Source: Bugulina stolonifera (Eukaryota; Bryozoa; Gymnolaemata; Cheilostomatida; Bugulidae). From it: 64,000 bases of DNA. The DNA is taken from NCBI GenBank assembly GCA_935421135.1, contig OW285197.1:9092723-9156722 (forward strand), read 5' to 3'. Position 1 is the first letter of the stretch, and each line of letters starts with the position of its first letter. The position numbers and the translations under genes are program-made. The notes under the pieces were generated by a model that was not told where the DNA came from, ran no database searches, and saw only the letters and a list, made by a program, of their open reading frames with translations. This document shows, in pieces, positions 32,601 to 46,400 of this stretch.

Positions 32601-35600
32601 TGCTGATAGAAGAAGTCTGAGTAACATCAGATGCCTCAGTTAACAATTTGATGTCTTATTTAATCCGTTTGTATATACATTCATATCGTGTATATTTTCT
32701 TATCACCAGATGACTGCCAAAGAATGCCTCTATATGTACCTCCCGTAAAAAAAGATGAAAGTAAACCTGATTCTGACCAGTCCGCTCAACTCTCTTCGAA
32801 GAGGAGGAAGAAAAAGCCTTCTCTGACCAGAACTCATAGCAGGGACAAGTTAGGATCCAGTACCAAGTCTAGGGCAGCTAACAGGGTAAGTAATTGGCGG
32901 TGTGTAGTAGTAGTATTGGTTATACGATCCTGAATCACTCTTTCCCATAAAAACTGGAGTCATCTTTCCTCAAAGCAACGAGTCCAATTTAGTGTTTTCA
33001 TTCCTCCTGAAACTGCTCATTCCTGCTTATGTTTGCTATTATCTTGGTCTGTAATTCTTACCTCCATGTTTGTGTGTACACTGTCGTGTATGTGGGTGTT
33101 TCAATGCATATGGTACGTCTGTATGTTTGGCGTAGTAATATTCAATAACTTCTGAAGAATGATGTAGATACATTTAGGCTAACCTGTAGTACTGGGTGTA
33201 CGTATGTAAATATAATATAACCAGTAGTCTACCCTTTTATTGTAGAGAACTTCTCTAGCAGCTGATTCCTGTATCAGTGCTGACAAGCCTGCTAGCTCAG
33301 GTTAGTCATTTCCTAGTAACTACTAGTAACTAACATAGATGCTAGTCAGTTTCCACCCCACTGACAATCAACTGTATCAGGGCTCTCAAGTTCTCGGATT
33401 TTCCCCGAGCAGTCCGGATTTTGAGTGCTTGCTCGGAGAGCTCGGGAGGTTTTCCATTATTGATGATCTGCTTGGACTTTGGGAGATTTTCTCACATTAA
33501 CTATATTTTGAATTGAAATGTTCCAAATCTCCAAATTAATCTTCAGTTTATCTCATAGCTTGTGAGTTGCTTAGGAAAAAGCTACTAATTCCATACTTTT
33601 CAAGGGCAAGGACTGAATTACATGTATGTACTGGGATTATTAGGCTGTGAGAAATTAGTTAGGCTAACTTCATAGAGCAATAGATAAGTGCATGTAAGTG
33701 ACCAACAGCTTTATTTATATCTCTGACCAATTGCTAGTAGAGTAATGCTGCTACACTGCTTACACCGCAGTACATTCTACATTTGCTCCAGTACATTGTA
33801 CATTTGCTCGGATTTTTTGACTGAGCAACTTGAGAGCCCTGACTGTATTCATTGTAATATGCTAACTTTTTCCATTTACTGCGTTATCTGTGTGACCAAG
33901 ATTATGTGTTGCCATTTCTACGATGCTCAGTATTCGCCATGTTTCATTTTGTTCTATACTGCATTATATTTCAGGTTCGTCCTCTAATCCATCCTCAGAC
34001 CACCCACCAGCTAGTGAGGGACAGTCACGGACCACCCACACAGTCAGTAGTAACACTCCTAGCCCTGGTTCCCACTCAACTAGATTAAGGACAAGCTCTC
34101 TCACCTCTGCTAAGATATTAAGTAACAGTAAGACCCCTTCTAGAGCTAAATCATTCAGTGGGAGCTCTACTAAACCTCTAAACATACCAAAGGAGTCCTT
34201 CTACACCAACAGACACAATGATTTTGTCATCAAGGATAGCTCCTCAAATAGTAAAGAATTAATTGCAGCATTCCTAACCAACCAATCAGCTGGTTCCAGC
34301 TCTTTATCTAGTCGTACTCAACCCAGTCGAAGTCAGAGAGGCTCACTAGAGCCTGACAAACTGGCGAGGACATTAACCAATCTAAATATGGTAAATATTG
34401 AGCCGCCTCTACCAGCCAATCAGCTTCATCAGAGATCCTCAACATTCATTGGACAGAAGAGGCACAGCTCTCACCAAACAAAGTACCAGTACACTACTGT
34501 AAGTGGTCACCTCCCACTGCAACACTTCCATAATATACTAATCTGTTTTATGTGCTAATGTGTTACTTACATGTAAGTTTTCACATTTATTCGCTGATAA
34601 ATGCAAAGTTGTTTGCGGTTACAAAGTTATGGAAAGGCTGGAAATACCGCTACTCGAATATTTTTGTATTTCTCCTCGCTCCGTTCAAATGATGGAATGC
34701 TCGTAAACTAACAAATAAGAATACAGAGTACTAGATTTCAGAACAGGAGTTATCATCCCTTGCTTTATAGTTTTCTGCTGGAAAGACAACTCTGGGTTAC
34801 ATGAATTCTGCAGTAGTAGTATTTCTAGTGGGTGTCAAAGAACCAGACTTGCCAAGTTCAACTGATGAAAATCAGGGAGATTCAGCATTTGGGTTGGGGG
34901 GTGTCCAGTTTTGGTGGGGTAGGGTACCAAAATTTGAGATGAAAATCAGGGAGTCTCCTGCGGAATCAGGGAGACTTGGTAAGCCTGCAAGGAACTTATA
35001 TTGCTTTTTATCAAATAGTAATGCAATTGTAGAGAATGTGAATTCAATTTTCTCTCATCTATTTACAGTAGTCTCGTATTATTCTTATTGCAGTGTTATT
35101 GTTCGTTTTTGTGAAATAATTTTGCACGTTCTAATTAATGTCGAAACGGAAAAAAATTCACACTTTTGCTCTCTATTTTTAGGTAACCCATGGTAACGGC
35201 ACAGCATTCACTATGGAGATTCCTTCTGGAAGGTTCTCAATGAACAATCAGTCCCTACCTCAAGGCAGATATCATTCTACTAGTAGTTTACCTACTAATA
35301 GTATGAGGCAATGTAAGTGCTATACCTAGCAGTCACTCAATCACTAAATCACTCGGTCAGTAAATCACTCGGTCACTAGCTAAGTCAGTCAGTAAATCAG
35401 TCAGCTGTTGACCAAGTGGGTTGGGTGGAAGATAACTACTATTTCAAGATGACTCATCAATAATCTGTTATGGTGTAGTCACGACTCATCATATGAAATC
35501 GAGGGTCAATAACATACTACATGAGGGGCTGTAATTGTACATGTACCAAGTTGTGTCCCCTGGTTTGAGCATTTAGTTACATTTTGTGTTTTGTAGACGG

Positions 35601-35625
35601 TTTAAATGGGAATGCACTAACCTGA
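21795..35625 (+). CDS. ARM-repeat and fibronectin type III protein, 18 exons
   Basis: Coding exons: 21795-21994, 23186-23387, 24078-24294, 24817-24924, 25799-25982, 26373-26496, 27139-27283, 30547-30819, 31147-31293, 31581-31671, 31902-32007, 32109-32165, 32260-32329, 32710-32885, 33246-33300, 33975-34498, 35183-35312, 35597-35625. Every phase matches, giving 945 aa. The first coding exon has an acceptor at 21726-21727 and an in-frame TAG at 21771, so ATG 21795 is the first usable start. Residues 1 to about 350 are armadillo-like helical repeats (NAAYIIGTIAES, NAAGTIGTLAES, NAALVLARLTIS, NAAFAIGRLCD, NACFAISCLAAS). Three FN3 domains follow (about 360-445, 447-534, 535-635) with typical W and Y/E.YT positions. 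The last 300 residues are Ser-rich and basic, probably disordered. No signal peptide, so cytoplasmic; likely a scaffold. I do not recognise a named orthologue. Confidence 0.85.
23400..23900. repeat. GTA microsatellite and GGTTACAGTGGTAGT minisatellite
   Basis: In the second coding intron, (GTA)n interrupted by GTTA runs 23400-23730, then about six tandem 18-bp units of GGTTACAGTGGTAGTGGT at 23788-23900. The short Val-rich frame across it is compositional. Confidence 0.9.
27764..29144 (-). CDS. Nested antisense gene for a small membrane protein
   Basis: Four minus-strand exons lie in the seventh coding intron of the ARM/FN3 gene: 29013-29144, 28542-28633, 28029-28135, 27764-27786. GT-AG signals and phases (0, 2, 1) agree, giving 117 aa. 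Three hydrophobic stretches are visible: LVAILFLLVVTADV in exon 1 (after a basic N-terminus), DIIIMLTIIVIYLGLC in exon 2, and MMICTLSALAYKAL in exon 3. Exon 4 adds only eight residues before TGA and is the least certain. It is probably a small multi-pass membrane protein; no family recognised. The first ATG with a good frame is 29144. Confidence 0.6.
27954..27998. repeat. Foldback repeat copy
   Basis: AAGTTGTCCTCTC and its inverted partner GAGAGGACAATTT lie 19 bases apart, just downstream of exon 3 of the nested gene. Confidence 0.6.
31342..31375. repeat. Foldback repeat copy
   Basis: GAGTTGTCTTCTCCCAATT overlaps its inverted partner AATTAGGAGAGGACAACTT, in the intron after exon 9 of the ARM/FN3 gene. 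Confidence 0.6.
33378..33841. mobile_element. hAT-type MITE in an intron of the ARM/FN3 gene
   Basis: 464 bp with terminal inverted repeats CAGGGCTCTCAAGTT, flanked by ACTGTAT at 33371-33377 and 33842-33848. CAGGG termini and a 7-8-bp duplication point to hAT. No coding capacity. It lies between exons 15 and 16. Confidence 0.8.
34844..34987. mobile_element. Short hAT-type MITE
   Basis: 144 bp with ends CAGACTTGCCAAGT and ACTTGGTAAGCCTG, flanked by CAAAGAAC (34836-34843) and CAAGGAAC (34988-34995), a 7/8 match. The interior holds repeated AAAATCAGGGAG. It lies in the intron between exons 16 and 17 of the ARM/FN3 gene. Confidence 0.65.
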
Positions 35626-38600
35626 TGCTACATCGACTGGTAAAGCCTATTGAAGTTGACTATTTAACAGTGTACTGTCTTCGTGTTGTTCACGTAAGGC
35701 AGCGTTTGCATATTATAAAATTACAAGTCGGGTGGCGAATTCCTACTGGTTAATCCTAGACTTTTGATTGATTGAGACTATTTCAAGGTCAGTGAAGCTA
35801 ATTCAGTGTCAGTATTTATTTATGGTGATTTTAAACTTCCCCATTACCATTATCTATTAACATTAAATGAAGTTTGTTATATATTTATGATATTTAGACT
35901 GTGATAAAATGATTTATTATTACATCAATTTAATTTATTTCACTGTTTATGGTTGATGGTTGTATTTTAGGAAATTTTTATTGCAATTTCAGGCATTTTA
36001 TGGCCTGTTATCGATAGTCACATTGTGCAGATTGATTTTTTGTTTTAGTTGAAATGGGAATAATTATAAAAAATACTTCCTATCAAATAAATTTGCGTTG
36101 TTGATATGGCAACATATTATTGACGTTATGCACTTTTGAACTAAACATGGACCTCATTGTGTTCATTGAACACACACTTATAATGTATTGCACTCTGTTT
36201 ACTGAGGTATTGCCAGTTAGTGTTTGATGTTGTGTGTCTGAGCGTTATTGTAACGTCATGACGTCAGCTGACATTATGTAGGTTGCTCCCGCATTTTTTA
36301 AATTGTAGATATAAGTAAGCCAACTCCAAAATAGGGATATTTGGCAGTTATATGCTCTCTGTCAGCTTATAGGAGTTGTTTTATCTCCACTGAATTTTGA
36401 TTAGAGCTACAACAGCTCCAATTACATAATTTTTTAGAAATTAGGTTTGGTTATTGGCTGGATACTGATCAAATCCACCAGTAGGCTTTTACTGCATCTC
36501 ATACGAATATAGAGCGCACAAATATAGAGTCACGCCAACGAACACCACTTGGTCTGTCCAAGGTAACGGCCCTGACTGAAGCTGAGCCTGGTCCTTGTAT
36601 TTAGTAAAAGTATACCTGTAACATTTTCTTCTGCGGTATGAACCTGGTTTCTGCCAAACTGAGTCATCAAACCTATTTTTAGAATGAGTTCGGCAAGTTA
36701 AATTACATGTGTGAGTAATAACCTTGCCATTACATGGCTGAAGCTTGTGAGACCGACATTTTTTCATGTACCTGCCTCAGACATTTTTGTGTGTGTGTGA
36801 TAAGTCAGAGAGGAGGCAATTCTTTTACTTTTCCTTTCCTATATCTCCACAAATAGTAATACTCCCGTCTACCAAAATTTTACACATCCTCATGTTTATA
36901 AAACATATAATATTCTTTTGAAATGATTGCGTGTTTAGCTCAAAGCACGAAGCAGGCGAGAAAGGGAATGGAGCGCTCCATAGAGTCCCTAGTTATTGAT
37001 AATTTATACTAGACATGTAGATAACCACCGCTAAACTTTTGGTTAGGTCTGCTGTTATTCCTCAAGAATTCTACAAAATAATTCAATGGGCCCACACTGA
37101 ACTAAAGCCCAGACCAGTAGTAGAGAAAACAATTCCATTCAGTTGGATTTTGAGTACAAACCCTCTACGATTTACAAGACGATAATTATAGTGAAATGCA
37201 TATTACTACATTGCAACCCAACACAAATAATGCTGATATACCAAACTTTCAATGTGTCACTTGTTGTCTGTGAATATACAAGTGTATGTAGTAATTAATA
37301 TTGTTATAATTGTTGTCATGGTTATTTTATTGTCCCGCATGCTATTTGTTTTTTCATTGCACAGAGATATAATATGAGGTAATTATCTAACACAGTGACT
37401 GGGTGCTGTGATTAATGATCCAATAGGGAGCTGCTTTTCAAACACACGCTTACAGCATTTTATCTATGAATATTCACGTAACCATAGCGATGCAAACGGC
37501 TCATTTACTCTAGTTAATTTTTTCTCTGCCCAAACAAAGGTGGATATAGCTAAAAATAAACTTATCTTTTATGCATAGACTGTTTTCTTATTTTTTGCAC
37601 CAAGAAAGATACAGACTAATTAAAGTCTGTTTAATAAATTGTATACACTTGCTTTTATAGCTCATGCGCAGAGTATTGTATCTACATGTACATTGTACAT
37701 CTACCTGTTAAAAATATGAAAAAATAATCTGAGCAATCATATAATCAAACTTAATCGAGTGTGAAAGCTTAGATATCTAACAGGAAATGCATAAGTTTGA
37801 TGTGAGTCCAATGGGGGTAATAGATGTACCTGTACGTGTACATATATGAACACATATATGTACGTGTACGTATACGTAAGAATGGCATAGCAATTTGTAA
37901 TAGTATACACCTTTCATGGTGTACACACCTACATGTAGTTCTGAAATATGAAGTTTTCCACATTCCCTTTTAAGCGGAAATGACTTTAAACTATCCATAC
38001 GCAATACTATCTTTGTACTGTATCGACTTCAAGCTAATTGTGTTTAAAAGGAATATTTTGAATGTAGAATTTTCATACTAAACCTAGTGACAGAGGCCGT
38101 AAAAGGTGTCGGGCTCAAACCCCAGTGCTGTCAGGGAGGGGTATTTTCATGAATGTGAAATGGCGTTCCTGATTGCTCTATAAAAGAGTTGAAAATTACT
38201 TGCATGAACTAACCTCACAAGGAGTGAATTATAATATTTATCAATTAAATAAGCAAATTATGCACTAATGGCAAGGATTCCTGTAGCGCAATATACTGTA
38301 CAGTGTACATTCTATCTTGGTTATAGACTCTAGCTGCAACTTGTCACACTGTTGATACACCAATAAACCAGGCTACTAATAAAAATATTGTTGCTGTGAC
38401 AATAATATTTCCAGTTTCAATTTGTAAGGAATGTAAAAGGGATATGAAGCTAGAATAACAAATAGATGTATACTGCATCCATGACAGTATCCAAGTACAT
38501 TATAATCTGTACAAGTTATAAATAAACTAGTGCTGTCACTAATTACTACAACCTGCTGCTATGTGGAAGGGTGACTAATATCACTGACGTATGTAAGCTA

Positions 38601-40340
38601 GTAACAGCAGCTCAACTTCGCTGCCGTAGCATAAACTATGCGGGTTACATCCAGTTTATGATTATATCACTAGGCAAATATTAGTTGTTGGAAATTAGCT
38701 ATGCATTGTAATTGTCACCGTGGAAACGTTAAATCACTTTGTTTACATTAAAGAATTATTCACTGCAGTGTGACAATGTAGATATCTGTATATTTATTGC
38801 TGTCTGCACAGTGTTAGGTCTAACACAGTTATGCACACATATTTCACTAAATTATATTTTATTAATTTATATATTCAAACAGTGTGTAATTGATGGGTCT
38901 ACTGTGCATACATGTAATTCATATACACTGCACATGCACAAGTGTATTTCCCAAATTGACCAAATGAAAACAGTAACAATGTCCATAATATAATAAAGGT
39001 AATAACATCATAATATCAGTAATAATCGCATAAGTACCTTGTGTGATGTAATGTTCGCTTTTAACATTAAGAGGAAATACACAATGTCATGTTTCTCGTT
39101 TCTGCATATTGGGTATCCCAGTTGTTATACTATAGTAATTGACTAATGATGTAAAGCTACACATAACTGTATTTTATTTTGTATATTTTGTTCAGCATGC
39201 ATTTAGTCATCCCAGAGGCAAACGCTGATGTGAATGCCAGGCTCTGAGCGGAACAGCACACCTTCCATGGCAGGACTGTATGCCGCTTGAACCTGCACCC
39301 CCATCTTGCTACTTCTGTTCATTATATATATATCTACTGTGTATGAATACACTTATAAACGTGCAGTTGAATGGCTGCCATAGCTGGTAGGTATAGACAA
39401 CCAGCGGTAAGTATAATACTTGTTAATGCACTTGTGTATTATCCGGCAATATTCATTCTAGCCTCAGTGCCTAGTACTTCCGTAGTGGGGTACCTTATGT
39501 GGGGTACCATATGTGTTTATATTCTACATGTATGCCCTAAGGCTATCAGCACCACTCCACAGACTTTGCTACGTGTGGAAGCCGTAGATGAATGTATAAA
39601 ATAATCTCAAGTTACTAACAGATAGTTTAAGACTGAATATAATGTAAGATAATTATGTTCTACTTTTCTAGGTATTGAGAATCATGTGACACTCATCAAG
39701 ATAATAGCCTGCCGACGGACCAAGATCAAACCACATACAATAGGTAAGCAGGAATATAAGTTAAAAGATAACCAAAATGTGTAGCCTATATACATGCACA
39801 ATGCAGGTAAGTGTTTGGTAGCGGTCTAGTGCAAATTATCTGATAGTCTCAGTGCCCAGATAACGGCTGGTCGTAGCGACAGTCTGATCTGTTAGCAAAA
39901 AGGTTGAGCCATCGCCATCAGGTCCCGGCTGTAGTGAGATAGTGCAGACCGTTGTCCACTACAGTATTATAACTAGTATATTGTGTTAATTCATAATATC
40001 AGCTATACTGTTGGTAATTATCCAAGTGTTATATTAGTATAGGTGTGAATTAGCTAACTGCCCAACTGGTATTGATCACGCATACATCTACCAGTTTTCA
40101 AGTACATGTATGTGCATAGAATTATAGTTTAGACAAAGGTCAAAGGTTAAGCAACAAACACACTTCCTATTATAATTATAATTGTTATGATTCATTAATC
40201 TCATGTAATATAATTTGATGACTAATCAGCCACCTAGGCCATGTGTTTATTTCTCTAAGGGATATCCCTTGACATCAGGTGAAGGTCTTAAAGAATTTGG
40301 TCATGTGACTAATATGAGCCAATTAGATTTGTGAAGTAGA
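35626..40340. other. Intergenic region between the ARM/FN3 and filament genes
   Basis: The first part is the 3' untranslated region of the ARM/FN3 gene, with a possible poly(A) signal AATAAA at 36086-36091. A SINE-like copy lies near 38084-38190. A minus-strand frame at 36489-36767 and short splice-flanked frames near 39371-39750 show no recognisable domain and do not splice in phase. Otherwise nothing identified. Confidence 0.45.
38084..38190 (+). repeat. tRNA-like SINE copy (decayed)
   Basis: It contains a B-box-like GGGCTCAAACCCC and the tail GGTATTTTCATGAATGTGAAA..CTGATTG shared with 1872-1990, so both are members of one dispersed family. Confidence 0.5.
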
Positions 40341-40360
40341 AATCTAATTGTATATAAACT
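40316..40360 (+). promoter_or_regulatory. Promoter of the intermediate filament gene
   Basis: A CCAAT motif (AGCCAATTAG, about 40316) and a TATA box (TATATAAAC, 40351-40359) stand about 105-150 bases before the ATG at 40465. This implies transcription from roughly 40380 and a short leader. Confidence 0.6.
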
Positions 40361-40464
40361 ATTGCACTGAGAGAGTTGAAGCACTCCAGGTTTATGTTCT
40401 AGACACATTTGTTTCATTGGATATTTCAGAGGTAGAAAGAAAAAGAGACAACATACATCACATA

Positions 40465-43400
40465 ATGTCTTCTTCAAGAACAACCAAAACCACTACTAGG
40501 TAAGCACCGAGTATAATTATAGTTGTCTGTGTCTAGATTATATTGATTAATTTTATTATTAATTTTGTGGTGGTTTATTATAATAATAGCCTCATATAAA
40601 TTCTTGGCTTGTATTATTATAAATAATGCTTTGGGTTATTTTTTAAGTTAATGTATGTCTCAATATGCAAATATTTCTATAAGAATCAACGCAGGCCTAA
40701 TAACAAAATACTTGTATATGTACATGTACATGTTCATGTATATGATTAATTTATAGAGTGCTCAAGGGTAGCTGCAAAAATATTACATCGCATTTTTAGT
40801 AAATAATTATGACTGTTATAATGCATAAGCTGACATGACATTGCACTATCGATGAGTGAATTGCTATCGAATGTATATTTTAATAACATTTTAGCTAACC
40901 CACTTATAGATATTATCAATATTTTAGTAGCACTTACATGTATGTATATAGCCAATTGATAAGCTGGAAAAATTAAAAACCAAAATGTGAACCTACCCAT
41001 AACATTTTCAATTATTAGAATTGAAACTACTGCAAACGCATGACTTAGCTATACAATGTGATTTCTCATGAAGTAGAATGCCATAGCCTATATAGTGTAT
41101 CATATCACTGCTTGAAGGTGTATTACATGTATCTACTATAAAATAATTTATATTCTAACTATTCAATAGAAGGAGTTATGTTTCCTATAACAGAGGTATG
41201 TTATAATGTATTACATGTAATTAGAAAAAATGCTAATTTGCCAAATTTTATAATTAGTAAAGTAGTTATGGTTGCATAATATTCTATACATATATTATTA
41301 TCCAAGGAGACACACTAGCCTTTGTCAACAATCTATAAAGTGTAAACTAGAAAGTAAATTGCTATACCTACATTGTATTATATGAATTCATTAACAAGCA
41401 TAATAGTTGCTATGGCTACCAGTGTTTATTGTTACGTATTATTACCTACAGTCCTACACTAACATGCACATTTGTACCTGCGGTACTAACACTTAGCTGT
41501 CTCTATGGTTACTTAGATAGTTGATAGTGGAATTCATAGGCCAGGGTAACACTAATTGGTTAAAATGTTCGAATAGCTTGTAAGTGTTAGCAGTCAGGTA
41601 ACACACCAATATATTGCAATATTATAAACAGTTTAATATATTCTCATGGTAAAACAGCTAGTATAGAGAGAAAATATGCAAACCAGAACATACAATGTAC
41701 ATGTAGTTCTTCCTTGAACATGTGTTTGATTATGTTTGCGATGGAAAGTACCACCACTAGTTAAACTCTAGCAAATTTCCGTTACTGTGGTAGTGTGCAA
41801 TGTACATGTAGATGTCGAGGTTGCTATTCCTTCATTTTTATTTCTCTCCCATCGTTATAACTGTACTAGTGTATCATACCATTAGCAATAATTGGGTATG
41901 TTTTCTAGAACATACGAGTCGAGTGGAGAAACTGGGGGTGGTATCAGCTACAGCCCGACAATGAAATCTAGATCTAGCACAAGCTACAGAACAGGAGGGG
42001 TGGCCCTACCTCTGGGTGGGGGCGGTAGCAGCAATGTCATCAGAACCACAACTATCTCATATGGAACTAAGGTTAGATTCCGGTCACTGGATACCTTTGA
42101 GCACTTTGACATTGTAAATTTTATGTGCAAAATATTTGACACTATAGCTGTGACCACAGCATTGGCTATGATATCACCATATACCCTGCTTCACCACATA
42201 CAATGTACGTGTATATTTTTAGTAATATACAAACTATTAAAAAACTGCAAAACTTTCAATAGAAATTTCAGTTCTATAATCAATCTATTGACAGTCAGGA
42301 CTTGATGGTGGGTCTGGGAATGCAGGAGCTCTAGCAGAAGCTGGAGCCAAACAGATACAGCAGAATAGAAATAATGAGAAGAAGTCAATGCAGGATTTAA
42401 ACAGTAGATTTGCTAACTATATAGAAAAGAACAGGTTCCTTGAGGCTCAGCTAAAGTCAGTGGAACAGAGGCTAAAAGACCTGCAAAACAAATGGGGTGA
42501 GTCAATTGTTTATACATTGTAGCTACAAGAATTGCATTTTTTAAATCTTTATTTTCCAAAATTCTAGAAAATATCGTTGCAATTTTTTCAAATTTGTCTG
42601 CATTTTCTAAGAAGTGATATACACTGTATATAATTATTATGTGTGTATGTACGTATAGCTTGGGTTCACAGTATTTTGCTCCACATTTCAATAATAACTA
42701 TAATAACTTGAAGTTTTAAATCAACTGCTATACAGTTATCTATGTGGTGTTGATATAACTGGTAGCAAATTTTTACACGTTAAAAGTCTACTCTTATGGT
42801 AAACATGCAATGCAGTATTTGGAAACATATGTAGGTAAAGAAACAGAAGTAGTGAAACAGATGTATGAAAGCGAACTGAAGGAGGCTAAAGATCTCTACA
42901 ATGACGCAGAGAAAGAAAAAGCCAGAATCGAGCTGAAGATACAAGGACTTGAAGACCAGATCGCTGAATACAGACGCAGGTATGGGGTCAAAGATAGTAT
43001 AATTCAACTAGCTTACAAAATGCTTAGAATTGTGCTAAAATAGTTATTAATATACTCTGCACTGTATCTCCCTTATATGTTCGTAAATAACATTTGGATG
43101 TTATAGTTTTGTCATTCACTGTGTTGGCCCTAGGGTCCAAACACAAGTCAGGGATAATTGATATTTTCATAGATGCAAAAGTTTTTCAAGCTTTTGCAAT
43201 TCAATTGACAACAAAATTGATGGAACACAGGCTAGATGATAAGCTGTTACTTACAGGCTAGATGATTTAGAGAGACTAAGAGCTCAGGATAAAGACACCA
43301 TCAACAGACAAAATCAGCAGCTGGCAGACTATGAGTCAGAGCTAAACATGCTGAGGAGAAGAGTCAATGGTCTGGAACAAGATCTGGCATATGAGAAAGG

Positions 43401-46400
43401 AGAACACCAGAGACTGCAAGACGAGCTGTTCAAAACTATCCAGGTACGAACTGACCTCACTATGACCTCATTGTAACCTCACCATGACCTCTATCAATAT
43501 GTGAGTTTCAGTGAAAACACTGCTAAAAATTTTAGTGAAACTAATAATGGCGCCTTTAGATGCTTTCTGGTGAATTTTTATTAACCACCAAATCATAGAA
43601 AAAATCGTAACGTAAATTTGGTACATGTGTGTTTAGTGATTTAAGGACATCATGTTACCTGTTAAAATTCTACAAGTTGTAGTCGGTATCACTTATAAAA
43701 ACATAATTTTGCACGTACCTGCTCATGTTATATTTCTAAAATTTCAAGGTCGGACAATTTACATGCATGCAATGTGGTTGTATGCACTTCATTGACCTAT
43801 TAGACACTTTGTTCAAGCAAGAGCATTTTATATTGTTTCAGGAGAGAGATGCCGAACGGTTGAACAACATTGATCTCCAAAACCAGATGCAGGCTCTACA
43901 AGAAGAGATGGAGTTCCTCAAGAATGTAAGTTTTTGAGAATAAGGTCATGCGGTTGGCATGAGTTTTGATCTCAATGAGTTGGGTTATGACACTCGGAGT
44001 TCAGAAAAAGTAATATTCAAATTATTTCAATTTTTTCTCATTATATCTTCAAGGTCATCTATGTAAATCAGTAAACCGATTTCAATACTGTAGGAAAAAA
44101 CTATTGCCAACATTTCTTCAGCGTTCAAAGCTGGAGGCTTGTAAAACTTCATGCATGTGTTTGTCTATGCATGTGACGGATTCGTAAACTCATGGTGATA
44201 TTTGTGTCGGCGTGATTCAGATTGAGAGCTAATGAGTTCTTATTTGTACATTTGTACATTTATTTGTACATTCCATTCAAACAATTATCATTCGGCTTGA
44301 TTAATTTCAATCTAATTTTATACAGCTACATGAACAAGAGCTAAAAGAAATGCAAGCACTGATTGGTCAAGACAATTACCAAGACAACAGGAAGTTCTGG
44401 GAAGGTGAAATGTCTAACGCGATCAGAGAATTACAGAATGAGTTTGATAGAAGACTGGACCACCAGAACCAACAGATGCAGAGCTACTACCAGATGAAGG
44501 TGAGGCAAAAGGTCATGAAACTAAATATGTAGTGTGTATGTAGATAGATATCAAATGAATGTGCTTTACCTACTAAATTGATAAATTGATATTGTCAACT
44601 GAGAAGTCAGAAGAAATGTATATATCCCCATAATACTGTGTTGAAAACAAAACTTTGGTTAGCCTATCGGTGTGCTTGCCTAGTAGAATCGCCATATGAA
44701 TTAGAAAATTGTACCATCTACTATAGTTATCTAAACAGAATCGTGTCTGCGCTATGCTCTGAATTCTGATTTACAAATATACATTCACATTAATAGGTTC
44801 AAGAGGTCAAGACTGGTCAAGCTAAGGACCAGAACAAGTTGGACAACATGGTCACAGAGACTAAGAGAATGCAGTCCATGATGAATGACCTTAGAGGTCA
44901 AGTCAATGACCTTGAGAATCGCAATGTTCTACTAGAAAAGCAGTACCAAGATCTAATGAAGCAGCATGAGGAGGTAAGTTCCATAATGGTGTACGTATGT
45001 TCCAATAAAAGTATTTCAAGTTGCATTGAACATTTTAATCGATAATCCATGTGCAATGGATACAGCAGCAAGGCAGTTGATACCATGCTGCATATATTAT
45101 TATTATATTATACTAAAACGGCAAGTTTAAAAAGGTATGCAAGATATTGATAAGTTTTGGAAAGGTGAAGGTTAGTCTTTAGAGTTTTTAAATGTATAAA
45201 GAATTAAAGAAATATTTACATATAACATTATTAAATTATATGGAATGTCTGGTCTCATAGGATATGAGAATGTGGGACGATGAGAAAACCAAGTATGAGT
45301 CAGAGATTGAGAGATTGACATCAGAGCTGGAGAGAATGCTGAGAGAGATGGAAGTAGTCATGGATAGCAAACTCTCACTTGAGCTTGAGATCGCAGCCTA
45401 CAGGAAACTCCTCGAGGTTGAAGAGAATCGGTGGGTAGAACCAGAACTTAAATACAAAATTGATAAACAACTAACCTGAATTATTTTATTATTTAGTGAC
45501 TGTCACTCTCGTTTTGAAATACTGACGATGTTAATATTTTAACTATAAAGTTCAGCATGAACCAAAGGAATTCTAATAATTAACATACCACATCGGAATG
45601 AATAAGAGCAGACAACTTCAAATTTATCTGAGTTACTCAGCAGGTTTCCACCTGGAATATTCCTTTTATATCTACGATTTCATTTAGTAAAGTGCATCTC
45701 AACCTTATAATACAGTTTTGATGAAAAGAAGAGCACAATAATTGGTTGAAAAACAAAATAAAACATTATTATTTATTGTTTTTCTTTTAGCATGAACATG
45801 AGGGAGACTATGGGAGGAATGCAAACAGTTACTGAGACAACTATTAACCAGAGTTCCAGCAGCTCATCCTCAATGATGGGTGGCGGCCCTGGTACAAGCA
45901 GTAAGTACTCAGTCTATACAGCTCTTCATTATTATATTTTATATTAGATTATGTAGGCTATGTCACAAAGTGGCTCTTTCAACATTAGTGCTGGAGTATA
46001 ACTAACATATTCATTTATTTCTCTGAGCTCAGGCTATCGTCTGTAAATGGATTTCCAACAGCTTTTTGAAGCTGGGTTCAGCTTGTAGTCACACTGAACT
46101 AAACATCTTGTTTCTTGTGTTCAGACGCAATAACAGCCGGCTCCATGTCCCAGAAAACCACATTCCAGAGATCTGCAAAGGGACCTCTGGCCATCAGCCA
46201 AGCGGATCCTACAGGACTCTGGGTGGAGGTGGAGAACACTGGCAGAAAAGATGAGAGTATAGGAGGATGGAGGGTATCCAGAAAAGTAAGTAATACCGTA
46301 TTTGCCTGGATTATTCCGATTTCATGTGATATATTATGCTGTTGAACAGAATTAAAGTTTATAATTTGTTATGAAGCAATTCGGCCAGAACATCCATAAA

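Noticed and set aside
36489..36767. 92-codon minus-strand frame
   Set aside because: No domain, no splice partner in phase, and no repeat context to support it.
39371..39750. Two splice-flanked short frames upstream of the filament gene
   Set aside because: The first ends in phase 0 but the second is open only in phase 1, and no domain is recognisable.
41170..41195. 26-bp microexon between filament exons 1 and 2
   Set aside because: It has good splice signals and reads RSYVSYNR, but including it breaks the frame of the next exon.
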